DNA of 64,000 bases from Nageia nagi (GCA_050084985.1 JBITNC010000001.1:49848001-49912000); one strand, 5' to 3'; positions 31,727 through 43,399 are shown, numbered from the stretch's first letter. Numbers and translations are program-made. The notes: a model not told the origin generated them from the sequence alone.

Positions 31727-33909
31727 GCATCTTTATCCTGTATACCTATATCATTTTTTACTTTTATGACTTCATATTGATTCAGATTTTTGTTCATTAA
31801 GATAGTCGATAGATTAGGAGATGGTAATGTCACTTCATTTGTATCAAAAATTAAGTTACAATGTGAATAAGGATCTGGGTCTTTAAACACACAATGAACT
31901 TTATCCTTGTAGATGTACTTTAAACATCCGTGATAAGTTGATGGAACACATTGCATTTCTCTAATCCATGGACATCCTAAAAGAACATTATATTGTATAA
32001 TATTTCCTTCGATTATATGCAATAGGGTTTGGACAGTTTTAGCACCTACTGTAATTGGCAGCACTATCGATCCCAGGGTTGAACACACTGCATCATTAAA
32101 AGCTCTAATTTGTAAAGAAGGAGCTAAGATAATTGATTCTGGTAAATTCAGCTTTTTATATGCAGCGTCTGAAATTATATTTATGGCTGAACCTTCATCT
32201 ATTAAAATTCTTTTAAATAAGTTTCCATCTACTTTACCAATTATATGCAAGGGTGGATCAAGTCCACCTGGTCCATCGTTTTTTAATTTTTCTTGTTCAT
32301 AAAAGGTGATACTAGGTTGTTGAGAGATTCTCAAACTTTCAACTATTGAAATGAAGTTATTGGGGTTACTAATATCTACTTGAATATCTTGTAGAATTTG
32401 ATTCATAGCTTCCCTATAACTCTCAGACTGCTGTAATAATTCAAATAAGGTCATCTTTACTGGAGACATTTTCAACTGTCGTTGAAGAACACCTTTTATT
32501 GAAACTTTAGGTTGTTGCGGAGGAGGTATAGGTTGTATATTAATTGGGTTTGATATCGATTGATTTTTTCGAGGATCATCCCGTTTATGCTGATATTGTT
32601 GTGCTCTTGTGGCTATACCAATCATATGTATTGAATCATCTATAGTTCCTATAAACGGTATATCCTTGTTATCCCCTGTATAGTTCAGTTGATTTGGGAT
32701 AGTTGCCACATTATTAGCCTGATGTGAAGGTAAGGGATTTTGATATATCCCTAAATTTTGATTTGAAGGCACAGCAGGATTATCCACATCTATCTTTCGA
32801 CTATCTATCAAATCTTGAATCTTGTGATGTAAAGTGCGACATTTATTTGTATTATGTCCCTTTTGTCTATGATAATCACAAAATTCATTCTCCCTATACC
32901 ATTTGCTTTCTTTAGTATAAGTACTTTCAGGCCTTATATCAGGTAATATAATCATACCATTATCACATAATTTTTTAAGTATTTCGGCTAATGGTTCTGA
33001 TAATGGGGTAAAATTTCTTTTAGATTTAGGTTCAGTATTTTCTTCTAGTTTTGAAGCTTGACCAGTATCTTCTGTCATAGCTATTTGATTATTTTGTGGT
33101 TGTTTAGTACCATTCTCATATTGGTTACCCTTTTTGTATTCTTTTTTCTTGAGCTTTAATTCTCCATCTTGAATTTTAACTCTTTCTATAACTACTGCCT
33201 GAGCAATAGCTTCTTCAAAAGTTCTATATTGTTGAATTTGGAGAATACTAGCTATTGGTCTTAAACAGCTCTGACTAAATAATTTAACCAATTCTTCTTG
33301 TGGTATTGTATAGGGCATACTAGTGAGTATAGCCCGCCATTTTGAAATGTAATCTTGTATGGTTTCATCAGGAAATTGTTGTAATCTCGTAAGATCCGTA
33401 ATTGAAGATTTTTCTTTAATATTAATTCTAAAATGCTCAAGAAATTGATTAGCCAATTGTTCAAATGTATATAAACTATGCATAGGTAAACTATTATACC
33501 AATCCAAAGCTTGACCTGCAAGCGTCATAGGGAACATACGTAACATCAATGAGTCATCATTGGCTATCTGATAACTAGAAAATGCGAATTTTCTCAAGTG
33601 TTCTTTGGGATCTTCTCTTCCTTTAAATGACTCTATTTTAGGAAATTCAAACCTATATGGTAGTTTCTTTTTTGGAATACTTGGATGAATAGGCTCATTG
33701 CAAATATTCTTATAATTTAACTTTTGAAGTCCTTGAAGATTCATTTCTCGATTTATAAAATCCTTCAAAAAGTCTTCTAATTCCTTATCAATTCTACGAC
33801 CTTGAGTGTGCATATGATGTCTCCGAGTATTAGGATCCTTTTCTGAAATGGATCTTGAAATGTAAGACTCATAGTCAGAAGGAATTTCTGACAGTGGTGG
33901 AGGTAACAT
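31702..33909 (-). CDS. gag: Tat-like gag-protease polyprotein
   Basis: An intact 735-residue frame from an ATG at 33909. The capsid (Retrotrans_gag) region covers about residues 85-225, with DWYNSLP at 136-142. A zinc-knuckle-like segment, CDYHRQKGHNTNKC, is at 344-357 and has the unusual C-H-H-C spacing seen in Tat-type gags. The aspartic protease core is at ~555-680, with LIDEGSAINII at 569-579; D571 is the likely catalytic residue and the usual D-S/T-G is D-E-G here. Gag packages the RNA and the protease cuts the polyproteins. It starts 19 bp after ORF1 stops, in another frame. Confidence 0.93.
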   Translation of the reverse strand: MLPPPLSEIPSDYESYISRSISEKDPNTRRHHMHTQGRRIDKELEDFLKDFINREMNLQGLQKLNYKNICNEPIHPSIPKKKLPYRFEFPKIESFKGREDPKEHLRKFAFSSYQIANDDSLMLRMFPMTLAGQALDWYNSLPMHSLYTFEQLANQFLEHFRINIKEKSSITDLTRLQQFPDETIQDYISKWRAILTSMPYTIPQEELVKLFSQSCLRPIASILQIQQYRTFEEAIAQAVVIERVKIQDGELKLKKKEYKKGNQYENGTKQPQNNQIAMTEDTGQASKLEENTEPKSKRNFTPLSEPLAEILKKLCDNGMIILPDIRPESTYTKESKWYRENEFCDYHRQKGHNTNKCRTLHHKIQDLIDSRKIDVDNPAVPSNQNLGIYQNPLPSHQANNVATIPNQLNYTGDNKDIPFIGTIDDSIHMIGIATRAQQYQHKRDDPRKNQSISNPINIQPIPPPQQPKVSIKGVLQRQLKMSPVKMTLFELLQQSESYREAMNQILQDIQVDISNPNNFISIVESLRISQQPSITFYEQEKLKNDGPGGLDPPLHIIGKVDGNLFKRILIDEGSAINIISDAAYKKLNLPESIILAPSLQIRAFNDAVCSTLGSIVLPITVGAKTVQTLLHIIEGNIIQYNVLLGCPWIREMQCVPSTYHGCLKYIYKDKVHCVFKDPDPYSHCNLIFDTNEVTLPSPNLSTILMNKNLNQYEVIKVKNDIGIQDKDAWEKLLKF

Positions 33910-33927
33910 TTTAAGGGGTGAATGTCG

Positions 33928-35232
33928 TCACGGAATAGGGATTCTAGGAGGTTTTTGGGGTAACCCCTTTTCATGTAGATCTTTTCCTTTATAATCAGGT
34001 TGTTTCACTTGATTTTGGGTTTGTTCAACCCAACTTTTAATGGAATCTCGCTTTTGTTTGTCATATAAATTTTGAAGTTCTGATTCTTTATCCCTTTCCT
34101 TTTGTAATAAAATGGCTGTCTCTCTATCCAGCGCTTCTTGTTTATCCAAGTAAGGATCTCGATATCTTTGTATTTGACTTCCTTCGGGAGTTTCCGGTTT
34201 CAAATGACTTATTTTTTGGTATTCATCCCACTGTCTTTGTTTTTCTGTTTCTATGCGTAGATATTGTTCCCCTTTTACTTTTTCATTTTCTAATTCTTTA
34301 CGTTGCAATTCTTGTAAATAAAGTTGAATCTCGTGTTCTTCATGAAATCTCTTCTTTTCTCGTTCCAAGAATTCGCTCTTTTCTTTCTTTGCTTGTTCTT
34401 GTTCTATGAATCTCCTTTTATCTCTAAGAAATTTATCTTCCATTTCTTTTAATTTATCCTCTTGTTCTTGCAATTTAATAAGTTCATTGGCTTTTCTTTT
34501 TTCTTCCTCTAAAATGTATTGCATGTCTGCAGCCCTTTTAATATTTTCAGCATATACTTCAGTAAATCTTTTACCAGCTGTTGTTTTATATAATTGTCGT
34601 TTTTGTAGTTCTTCATAAGAAGGTATCTCTTCTATTTTAAACTTAAATGCCCTTCTATATGATCCTTCTTTTGTGGAATAAGATTTTTCCGTTTGCTTTA
34701 TTGGTGCTTCCTTTCTTCCTAATTCAAAAGAAAAAGAAGATCCCTCCTTTTGAGTTGAAGAACTGACTCTTCGACCCTCTGATAATTGACAACTAATTCT
34801 TTCATTTTTAATTTTATATGGCTCAGTCTGTAGTACCGCTATGGTTCCAGCTCGAGATTTAGCCTTATCAATTTCTAAGTTATCAAGCTTTTGATCTATT
34901 TTTTCTACATCTTCCGATAAACTAAAAGACGTCTTAAGAATACCCCTATGATTAGCTAGGCGACGACGAATTTCGATCAGTTCTTCTTCTAACACCTGCG
35001 TTCCATTCTTTGCGATAGGATTATTTATAACTTGTCTTTGTGATCTAGATTGATCATAACCATAATCATCATCTTTACCTACATAACGAAATACCCGTGA
35101 ATTTGATTCATCTAAAGGAGGTGGCCTCCTAACCGAATATTCTATTAAATCCATGTTGTCTGACTCTATTTCTTGTATTTCAAATGGATGTTCTCGCATT
35201 TTCTTAGCGATCATACTTCTAGTTTGAACCAT
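33928..35232 (-). CDS. ORF1 of the Tat-like element, coiled-coil protein
   Basis: I take the start at the ATG at 35232 (MVQTRSM), since the open frame further upstream lacks a better start; this gives 434 residues. The protein is highly charged. From about residue 215 to 405 it is rich in Glu, Lys, Gln, Arg and Leu in heptad-like order, which predicts a long coiled coil. No enzyme motif is visible. An extra ORF between the 5' LTR and gag is a known trait of Ogre-type Tat elements, where its role is unknown. The stop lies 19 bp before the gag ATG. Confidence 0.85.
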   Translation of the reverse strand: MVQTRSMIAKKMREHPFEIQEIESDNMDLIEYSVRRPPPLDESNSRVFRYVGKDDDYGYDQSRSQRQVINNPIAKNGTQVLEEELIEIRRRLANHRGILKTSFSLSEDVEKIDQKLDNLEIDKAKSRAGTIAVLQTEPYKIKNERISCQLSEGRRVSSSTQKEGSSFSFELGRKEAPIKQTEKSYSTKEGSYRRAFKFKIEEIPSYEELQKRQLYKTTAGKRFTEVYAENIKRAADMQYILEEEKRKANELIKLQEQEDKLKEMEDKFLRDKRRFIEQEQAKKEKSEFLEREKKRFHEEHEIQLYLQELQRKELENEKVKGEQYLRIETEKQRQWDEYQKISHLKPETPEGSQIQRYRDPYLDKQEALDRETAILLQKERDKESELQNLYDKQKRDSIKSWVEQTQNQVKQPDYKGKDLHEKGLPQKPPRIPIP

Positions 35233-35250
35233 TTTAAATATCATAAACAA

Positions 35251-36901
35251 ACATCGTAAACAAAAACTCTATTTTTATCTTTTTAAAATAATTTCGGAAA
35301 AAACAATTTAATGCACAAGCATCCTATATGCAAGCCTACTTTTAACGATGTGCTTATCTTTTTTAATTTTTTCGCATATTTTTAATGTCTAAATTAAATG
35401 AGCGATATGAGTTGTTTATTTTATTTTATTTTATTATTATTTTTTTTTTTTTGGACTAGTCAAGTGTTAAACAAGGTAGGTTGGGTAATTCTAACATTTG
35501 CAAGTTTCTATGGCTTTTGGCTTGGTTCTAGATGAGTCTCTTTTTTGACTCCTACCTAATAGAAAGTTACCTTGGTCATCACCTCCAAGTGTAACTGGCT
35601 CTAAGGTTTCAAGTGCATTATGTCGGTGGTTACAAAGAAGTAAGAATTAATGGTTGGTAGCGACATCCAACTCGTTAATGTTCAATTATTTCCTAAGGCC
35701 TTATGAAATGCATTTAAACAAGTAAGATAGATTTATGCATACTACCCTCCCAAACATTCATGTCCATTTATTTATTTTATTTTAATGTGATGCAATCAAA
35801 TTTTATTTTAAGTGAGTCTTGACCTTAATAAACCCCATTATTCTTTTTAATTATAGTGAGATTCCTTATCCAACCTATTAATGATGTTATTAACCCCTTC
35901 CAGCTGTGGAAGTATTATGTGTGGTAAATTACTTCTTCTTACTAGTCACATATCTCTTCGACCTCCAATGGAGTGGTAAGAGCAGACTTGGTAAGAAGCC
36001 GTTAAGTGTGGATAAATTAGTTAAGTGAGGTTCATTTACTCCTCCAAGAGTCACATGTCCCTTCGACCTCCAATGGAGTGGTAAGGGCAGACATCTTTAA
36101 GAGTTTTAATGTGAAGTAAATTTCCAAAAATGAAATGTGAAAGTACTTAATGTATTCGAATTTCCCCAAATTCATTAACCTTTTAATATGATTAAGCTAC
36201 CCAAAAAACCCAATTCATTTACCTTAGGTTCATTCTCACTTAAGTATGGTTCATTTACTCCTTTCAGTAATGAAAGTATTATGTGTAGTAAATTACTTCC
36301 TTTTACTAATCACATATCCCTTCGACCTCCAATGGAGTGGTAAGGGCGGACTTAGTAAGAGGTGCTTACACGTGAATAAATTAACCAGATTAATGATAAT
36401 GTGAAATAAAAAAGAAAAGAAAATAATTAATTACCCCTTCTTATCAGGTCTATTCTGATCACCTTAGATCGCACGAAGTGCAAAGGGAGAGCATAATTAG
36501 ACAAGATAAAAAGTATTTAATGTACCCTTAACCCAAAACATTAAAGATAAATACGTAACATTATACATAGAATAAGTTAATACAAGATGCATTTAACTTT
36601 TCACTACCCGTTTCCTATATGCACTCTGAGCAAAGAGATCACACACAATTTTACCGACTGTCATTTTAAGTGCCTAATTACGCTTACTGTATTCAGGTCA
36701 GATCAGGATACATACTTGTTTTTCAGAGACCGTTGACGACTTTGACAGGATTATTGCCGATCCGAAGAACACAGAAGACAACAATAAAACAACAGATTAA
36801 GTTAGTTTCTGATTCCACAAGATGCAAACAGATTTAAAAATAAAATCAAAACAACATGCAATTGATCCTATTTTTGCTTTAATTTTCTGAAATGCATGCA
36901 A
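35251..36901. other. 5' leader of the Tat-like element
   Basis: About 1.65 kb between the primer-binding site and ORF1 without a gene. It contains three copies of a block built on 'cttcgacctccaatggagtgg' (about 35956, 36060 and 36317), spaced unevenly, with surrounding text on numbers of similar short words. These could be RNA packaging or leader repeats; the role is unknown. Confidence 0.7.
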
Positions 36902-36922
36902 GGGACCCTCCTTCTAGCGCCA
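36902..36922 (-). promoter_or_regulatory. primer-binding site of the Tat-like element
   Basis: On the minus strand TGGCGCTAGAAGGAGGGTCC begins three bases inside the 5' LTR end. It has the TGG start that pairs with a tRNA CCA end. I do not assign the tRNA. Confidence 0.8.
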
Positions 36923-36925
36923 GAT

Positions 36926-39035
36926 TGTGTACATCAAATTATGCACCTAAAATGCAATTTAGACAGATAAATCATTCAACATAACTATCATGAACATACT
37001 CGACAATACACATCAATAATAATAACGATACTATATTCTAAAGTATTTGAATACAAAAAAGCGAGCTTTTATTGATATATTGTAATCAGTATTGGCAGCG
37101 ATTGCTACGAATCGATAACAATCAATGTGGGTGGATGGACAACGATCCGTCTTTATTATCTATCTGGTGAATCATCGTCAACTAATCTTTGAGTCATCGC
37201 CAATCAGCTCTGTATGCACTGGAATAATCTTCACAAAATTTTGAAGTGTTTTTGTCGATTCCTTGTTGTTCTCTTTTACGTTTACTTCCGTCGTCCCCTT
37301 TCTGTATTGACCCTGCACACAGAAAACGAACAAAGCATCAAAAGCATACCTGTCCATACATATTAATCAGCAAATGAATAACATAATATGGAAATATAAT
37401 TGTTATGAGATTTGCTATTAATCAAGCTTACAACCTTTTGTTGATAATCTCCTGATTTGATTTCAACAGAGCTTCGCTAGATTAAAAATTGGGGTCCCCC
37501 ACGTTCTCATACAGAGCTTGTATTTATAAGCTCAATAGGTTGTTATTAGTTTGTTTATCATCCCAAGATTTTAGGTAACCTCCCGACCTAAATTTGAATA
37601 TGGTATTATCTCCGATCTGCATTCATGATTTCAAATTGGACGTACTCGGCTATTTTGGACTTAAATTTGTTTATTGTTTAACTGTTCAAGGATCGACACC
37701 GATTTTTTAGTGATTATATATTAACATTAGAATGGTCATTCTATTATCATTTTTTAATGATAAGAGTCGGAAAAAACACCTGTTTCGTATATGTTTGAAA
37801 TATAATAAATTCTTTATTGAAACCCCGGGTACTTTACCTGCACTCATGAGTTCAAAACAAGCCGGAGTCAATAGTAAAAGTGTTCCGGAATAAAAACGTT
37901 CCGGAATGAAAGTGTTCCGGAAGTGAGTATTCCGGAACTAAGTGTTCCGGAAGTGAGTGTTCCAGAAATAAATGTTCTGGAAGTGAGTGTTCCGGAAGTA
38001 AGTGTTCAAGAAATGAGTGTTCTGGAAATAAGTATTCCGAAAATAGCATATTCCAGAAATAGCACATTTCGGAAGTAAATTAAAAGCTTAATTGTGGAAA
38101 AGTCCAGGTTCTGGAGATGATGAGGTCATCAGGGAGTAACCAAGTATCCGGAGCCAGTATAACATTCCGGAATTCTGACGATGATGTCACGAGGGGAAAC
38201 AAAGTTCATAGTTTTAACTGAACCCGGATCCTGGAAGATGATGAGGTCATCAGGGAGTGATTAAATATCCGAAACCAATATAACATTCTGGAATTAAGAA
38301 GATGACGTCACGGGGAGAACAATATTCACAGTTTAAGTGAAAACCGGGTCCCGGAAGTGATGACATCATCCAGGAGTGATCGAAGATCTGGAACCAGTAT
38401 AACATTCCGAAATTAGATGATAGAGCTTAATTGTAGAAAAGCCCGAGTCCTAGGAGTGATGACATCATCCGGGAGTGATCAAAGATCCAGAACCAGTATA
38501 ACATTCCAGAATTCTGACGATGATGTCACAGGGGGAAATAAAGTTCACAGTTTTAACTAAACCCGGATCCCGGAAGATGATGAGGTCATCAGGGAGTGAC
38601 CAAATATCCAAAACCTAGTATAACATTCCAGAATTAAGAAGATGACGTCACGGGGAGAACGATATTCACAATTTAAGTGAAAACTGGGTCCTGAAAGTGA
38701 TGACATCATTAGGGAGTGACCAAATATCCAGAGCCAGTATAACATTCCAGAATTAAGAAGATGACGTCACGGGAGAACGATATTCACAATTTAAGTGAAA
38801 ACCGGGTCCCGGAAGTGATAACATCATCCAGGAGTTGATCGAAGATCCGGAACCAGTATAACATTTCGGAACTAAATGATAGAGAGCTTAATTGTAGAAA
38901 AGCCCGAGTCCCAGAAGTGATGACATCATCCGGGAGTAATCAAAGATCCGGAACCAGTATAACATTCCGGAATTAAGAAGATGAGCTTAAAGGCCCGCAC
39001 TGACCTAGTAATAGTGTTTATTTTTAGTGTCTACA
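36926..39035 (-). repeat. 5' LTR of the Tat-like element (promoter copy)
   Basis: Pairs with 21087..23196 at the same length. Because the element is on the minus strand, transcription would start within this copy, and the TTCCGGAA and TGACGTCA arrays at 37876..39000 fall in U3, upstream of the likely start. A definite TATA box was not identified. Confidence 0.97.
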
Positions 39036-39040
39036 CTTCC
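39036..39040. repeat. target-site duplication (right) of the Tat-like element
   Basis: CTTCC, identical to 21082..21086. Confidence 0.95.
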
Positions 39041-39931
39041 TAACCATGCCTCAAAAGGAGTTTTACTTTGAACAAATTTTGTGGGACACCTATTCAAGGT
39101 GTAAATAGTAGTGCTCATAGCTTCACCCCACAAGAAACTAGGAAGATTACCCAACATGCATCTAGCCATATCCATAATTTTCCTATTTTTCATTTCAATA
39201 GCAATGTTCTAAGGAGGAGTGTAAGGAATTGTAAATTGTCTCTTGATTCCATACTTAGCACAATAGTCATTGAACTCATTATTGTTATATTCTCTCTCAT
39301 TTTTTGATCTCAACATCTTAATTTTAAGGTTAGTTTGATTCTCAATAAAGGCCTTAAATACCTTAAAACTCTCAGATATTTGATCCCTATGCTCAATTAG
39401 ATACCCAAAGGTCATCCTACTAAAGTCATCAATGAAGGTCAAGATGTAATATGCTCCTCCAAGTGACTTAGTTTGAAATGGACCCATAAAATCTGAATGC
39501 ATAAGTTCAAGAGGTTGAGATGGTCTTGTTTTCTTATCTTTTTTAAACTTTTATCTATGCATCTTACCAAGAATGCACTTATCACATAGACCAATCAAAA
39601 TAAAAATTGAAGAAAAACCTTCCACAAGTTCTTGGTCTTTCATGATTTGAATACTATTATGGTTAAGGTGTCCTAAATGATGGTGCCATAGATTACCTTT
39701 AGAACACACATTAGAAGCAAGATACATCTTTGATAGAACTTGATCCACAATATAGAGGTTATCTTTCATATATCCTTTAACCAACATGGCAAGTCCTTTA
39801 TTAATGCACCAAGATTGAGATTCAAACTCAAAAGAGTACCCTTTTCTAGCAACTTGGATCATGAAGAGAAGGTTCATCTTTAACTTAAGAATATAGAGAA
39901 CATTTTCAAGAACCTTTATATGAATCAACAC
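39041..39931 (-). pseudogene. copia pol, 5' part: GAG-pre-integrase and integrase
   Basis: On the minus strand, 39931..39551 contains the integrase zinc-binding segment (LWHHHLGHLNHNSIQIM, then LCDKCILGKMHR). The block 39502..39209 has the core with HSDFMGPF and the first catalytic Asp. The second catalytic site, usually RSDNGGEY, reads RSKNEREY, so the Asp is gone. The block 39193..39041 continues with the region of the third residue and ends in TPFEAWLG, where the Tat-like element is inserted. Reading resumes at 21086 with the HLRVFGC region. Stops between the blocks and the lost Asp make it inactive. Confidence 0.88.
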
Positions 39932-39972
39932 ACTCCTAATTCCTTATACTTCAAAGGTAGATTTACCACTTA

Positions 39973-41035
39973 TCACAATTGCATTTTTTTATACTTGTGA
40001 AAGTTCTTAAATTTTTTCTTTTCAAAGCATAGGTGATTAGTGCAACTAGAGGTAACAATCCAATCAGATGAAAATAAGCAAGACATGGAGTAGAGCACCA
40101 TAGCAAAACTAATATGAATATTCTTCTTTCCTTTATAGTTCTTTACATTTCTATTATCTTTATTCTTTTCTTCTTTTTTATTTTTGTAGAAATCAACTTC
40201 TTTGTGACCTTGAATGCCATAATAGTTATAATTACCATCAACTTTTTTCTTAAGATATGGATTGTTTGTTTTACCTTTTCCATTCTTTTGCTTGAAGTGG
40301 CTTTTGTTACCATTATTTCTACTATTATGGTTATTGTTTTTATTATTCTTGCTACTATTGTATCCATTACCTCTTTTCTCAAACCTTTTGGAGGAATAAG
40401 GATAAGATTTCTTTTGATGGTTGAACTTCTTCTTGAAATGAGTTTTGGTTACTTCAAGAGCAATGTTATTATCTTTAGGAGAAGAAATCAACACCTTATT
40501 GTTAAGGGTTTCCTCATGCTTCAATAGGTGCTTAGAAAGGTTCTTAAGGGACAAGACTTCTTATTCATCATCAAGCCTTATTTCCATAACCATCACAAAG
40601 TTTTCAAAATTTTAAGAAAAAATTTGAAGAATGATGAAGACCATGAACTCATCATGGATCCAATTGCACCCATAAGCAATAAGTTGGGTCCTTAGGTTAA
40701 TAATTTTGTTCAAGTAAATAGCCACATTTTCATATTCACCTTGATGAAATTGAAGAAAATTTTGGATAATGGTAAACCTTCTTGAAAAGTTTGAACTAAG
40801 GTAGATTTTCCTAAGCTTATCCCAATCTTCCTTTGCGAAGGTTGAAGAGAAAATCATCAAGAGCACATCATCTGAAATTGCATAGTAAATCATGGAAGTT
40901 GCCAACTCATTTTTTATGTTGTAAGCTTCTAGTGCCTTCTCATCTGGAGGAGGTGAAAAGTTCTCATTCACTATTTGCCAAAGCTTCCTTGTCTAAAATT
41001 TAGCTCTCATCCATGATTCCTAAATCCCAAAGTTA
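39973..41035 (-). pseudogene. copia gag and protease remnant
   Basis: On the minus strand the text begins near 41035 with NGSNFGI, then KLWQIVNENFSPPPDEKALE, the UBN2-type gag region, open at 40971..40612. A second open block (40554..39973) is rich in Asn and Lys. The zinc knuckle there reads NYYGIQGHKEVDFY, with the cysteines replaced by Tyr or Phe. The protease core reads WIVTSSCTNHL, where copia proteases have D-S-G, so the catalytic Asp is lost. Gag would form the particle; this copy cannot. Confidence 0.85.
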
Positions 41036-43379
41036 GAACCATTAAGAATGTGTTTGGGTTAAAATGATTCTCCCATTTGCTACATAATAATTTGAAAAAT
41101 AATAAGCATGTGGTTTAATAAATAACATTAAATGTTAAGTTTTAACTATGTAAATAATAGATGTTACATTTAACACTAAAGACATGCTTGATTTGATTCG
41201 CAAGTGCAAATGTTTTACAACTCAAATAATAACCCATGTAACCAAATACATTTCTCATATCAAGAATTGTAGATGTAAAGTGACATTATTGAAGTTTGTT
41301 TTCTTGTCTAAAATTAGGCCTTCACTTGGATGTCCACACAAGAGGATCCCAAGTACTACCAATCCTCAACTAGTTCACCTTGGTTAGTTTTATACTCTCA
41401 TAAGGAGAAGTACCTACTATTTTCCAAGGTTGTGACATTTATTGGATCAACCAAATTATTAATCTCAATTAGGTTTGAATTTATCCTCTTAGGTTATTAG
41501 GATAATACCTAAATAGACATGCAAATATGTGGTATCACTACACACATTTCTATCCACCTATTGGAGTTATATCTAGACCAATAGAGAACTTAGGGGCAAT
41601 TGAGAAGTATGAACTTTTCACCACTTGGATCATCAAAATTAAAGGCTCTAGTTTGCTTGTCCTCACCTCATGGGTCCCGAAACAAGTCATGTTATAGAAT
41701 GTACATGTGGATGTGTTCATTTTAGGGGGTTTCTCATATCAATGTTTGCATTCTTATTTGCATAAGAAAATGAAGCAAAAGATGAAACATGAAATAAAGA
41801 GCATAAATAAAATATCATCCATTTAAAAAATTTTGAAACCTAAGTGTCCAATGGTTTTTTTTTACCAACCCCTAAAGGATATCTTTTACATTAGGTCCAT
41901 AATTTGCACAAGTTAACTTTGAAAAATAAATGATAAATACTTAAGCATAAGAATGTATTAATTCCAAAAATTTGCATAAGTTAACTTTGCATAAAGGATA
42001 AATACTCAACATGCATTCTTTTTTAACTTAAGGAATTAAGTCCTAAGCATGCAACATTAACTTAAAAATTTAAGTGGCTCAAAAAAAATTAAAAATGGGC
42101 TTCAAAAAAAAGGAAGACCAAATGAGCGTAGAGTGGTAGAGGGGTGAGTGGTGGTAGTTGGAAGGGAGAGGGGTTGTGATGGATGCAGTAGGCAACAACA
42201 TTGCAATGGTGGTGGAAGAGGCTACAGGTTGGAAAATATCATGAAGGTTGATAGGATATGGGGTGTTAGAGGTTGCAAAGGGTGGTGGAGGTTGTAGGGT
42301 GATGGAGGCCATGGAGTGTGATGGAGGCTATGAAGGGTGGCAAGCCACAGAGGGCAATGGAGGTTGCAAAGGGTAGTAGGCTATTAATGGTAATAGAGAT
42401 CATAGAGTGAGGAAATAGGTGAGGTGACAAAGTGAGGCTATAGGTGAGGCTACGGGTGAGGTAATAAGTGAGATGATGGAAGGAGGCCATGAGCAAGGTG
42501 GCAAAGCAAGCTTATGGGTGAGGCAGTGATAGGAGGTCGCAGGTGAGGTGATGGAGGGGGTGACAAGATGAGATCTATTTGAATGTTGAATAGAGCAATT
42601 AATCTATTTAAACCTATAAATAAACCTTCCATTTTCTAATTTTCATTAAATTTAAAGGTGTATGGGGTTGGTAGGTTGCCTAAAATGGCTTTTTTTTAGA
42701 AAATGTTTCTGTGTCTTCTAAGGCCTTTGAATAATTTGGTGGTGATTGTCCTTTGTTTCTATAATCATAGATGCCTTGTTTTCCCTCTAGATGCTACATA
42801 GCTTTGTTATTATTTCAACCAATACCATGAGAAAATAGCTCATATGCATTTAAATGTGTCATACAATTTTTAAAAAAATATATATATATAGCATGGCATA
42901 ATAATATTGCTAGTATATTGAGGGAGAGAGATGATTATCTTCATACAAAAGATGATTATTTTCAAACAACATTTATTAAACAAAAAAGGAAGTAATATTA
43001 TTGAAGATTAGTTTTATTTATGCTTTATCATATCCATAATACTTCTCTTTAAACAAAAATTGTAAGAATGTATTTTATACATTACAACCACCTTTTGATA
43101 AATGCTCATATTGTTCATTTTATAGCAATATATAAAAAAATGCAACTATCATAAAAATCGTTAGTATAAAATAAATTGAATCATATATTGCTATTTTTAA
43201 GCAAATTTTGTAGTAAATTGAACTAACACATCACTAAATATGTTAGTAATAAGTATTGGTTAAAAAAAAATAGAGAAGTGTAAGTAAGAGGTTATACCTT
43301 CAAATGTTTTACCTCATAAGGATGAAGAAATATGAAGCCTCCAAGATGAGTAGTTTCCAAGGATATGAAAAGGAGCCTC
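41036..43379. other. long leader of the copia element, possibly with an insertion
   Basis: About 2.3 kb lies between the primer-binding site and the first recognisable gag codons, far more than usual for copia. I see no protein domain. At 42120..42560 the plus strand is G/A-rich, with irregular short repeats such as gaggtgatggagg, giving spurious frames. An old insertion into the leader is possible, but I found no convincing ends. Confidence 0.5.
42120..42560. repeat. purine-rich irregular minisatellite
   Basis: Repeated G/A-rich words (ggtggaggttg, gaggtgatgga, gtgaggctat) without a fixed period. Confidence 0.6.
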
Positions 43380-43397
43380 CAAGTTGCTCTGATACTA
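43380..43397 (-). promoter_or_regulatory. primer-binding site of the copia element
   Basis: On the minus strand tagtatcagagcaacttgg lies directly inside the 5' LTR. It matches the plant initiator tRNA-Met site TGGTATCAGAGC except for one base. Confidence 0.88.
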
Positions 43398-43399
43398 AA

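Larger units (their letters stand above)
21087..39035 (-). mobile_element. Tat-lineage Ty3/gypsy retrotransposon, 17.9 kb, nearly intact
   Basis: Two 2110-bp LTRs, an exact 5-bp target duplication, a primer-binding site, a polypurine tract and long open frames on the minus strand define the element. In its own order it carries ORF1, gag-protease, pol, a 3' accessory frame and a long repeat-rich 3' region. The second RNase H after the RT-RNase H, together with an ORF upstream of gag, is the hallmark of the Tat/Ogre lineage. Pol is uninterrupted over 1465 codons and its catalytic residues are present, so the insertion is young. It lies inside the copia integrase gene. Confidence 0.96.

Noticed and set aside
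42079-42632. Pro/Ser/His-rich minus-strand frames
   Set aside because: They mirror a purine-rich irregular minisatellite in the copia leader.
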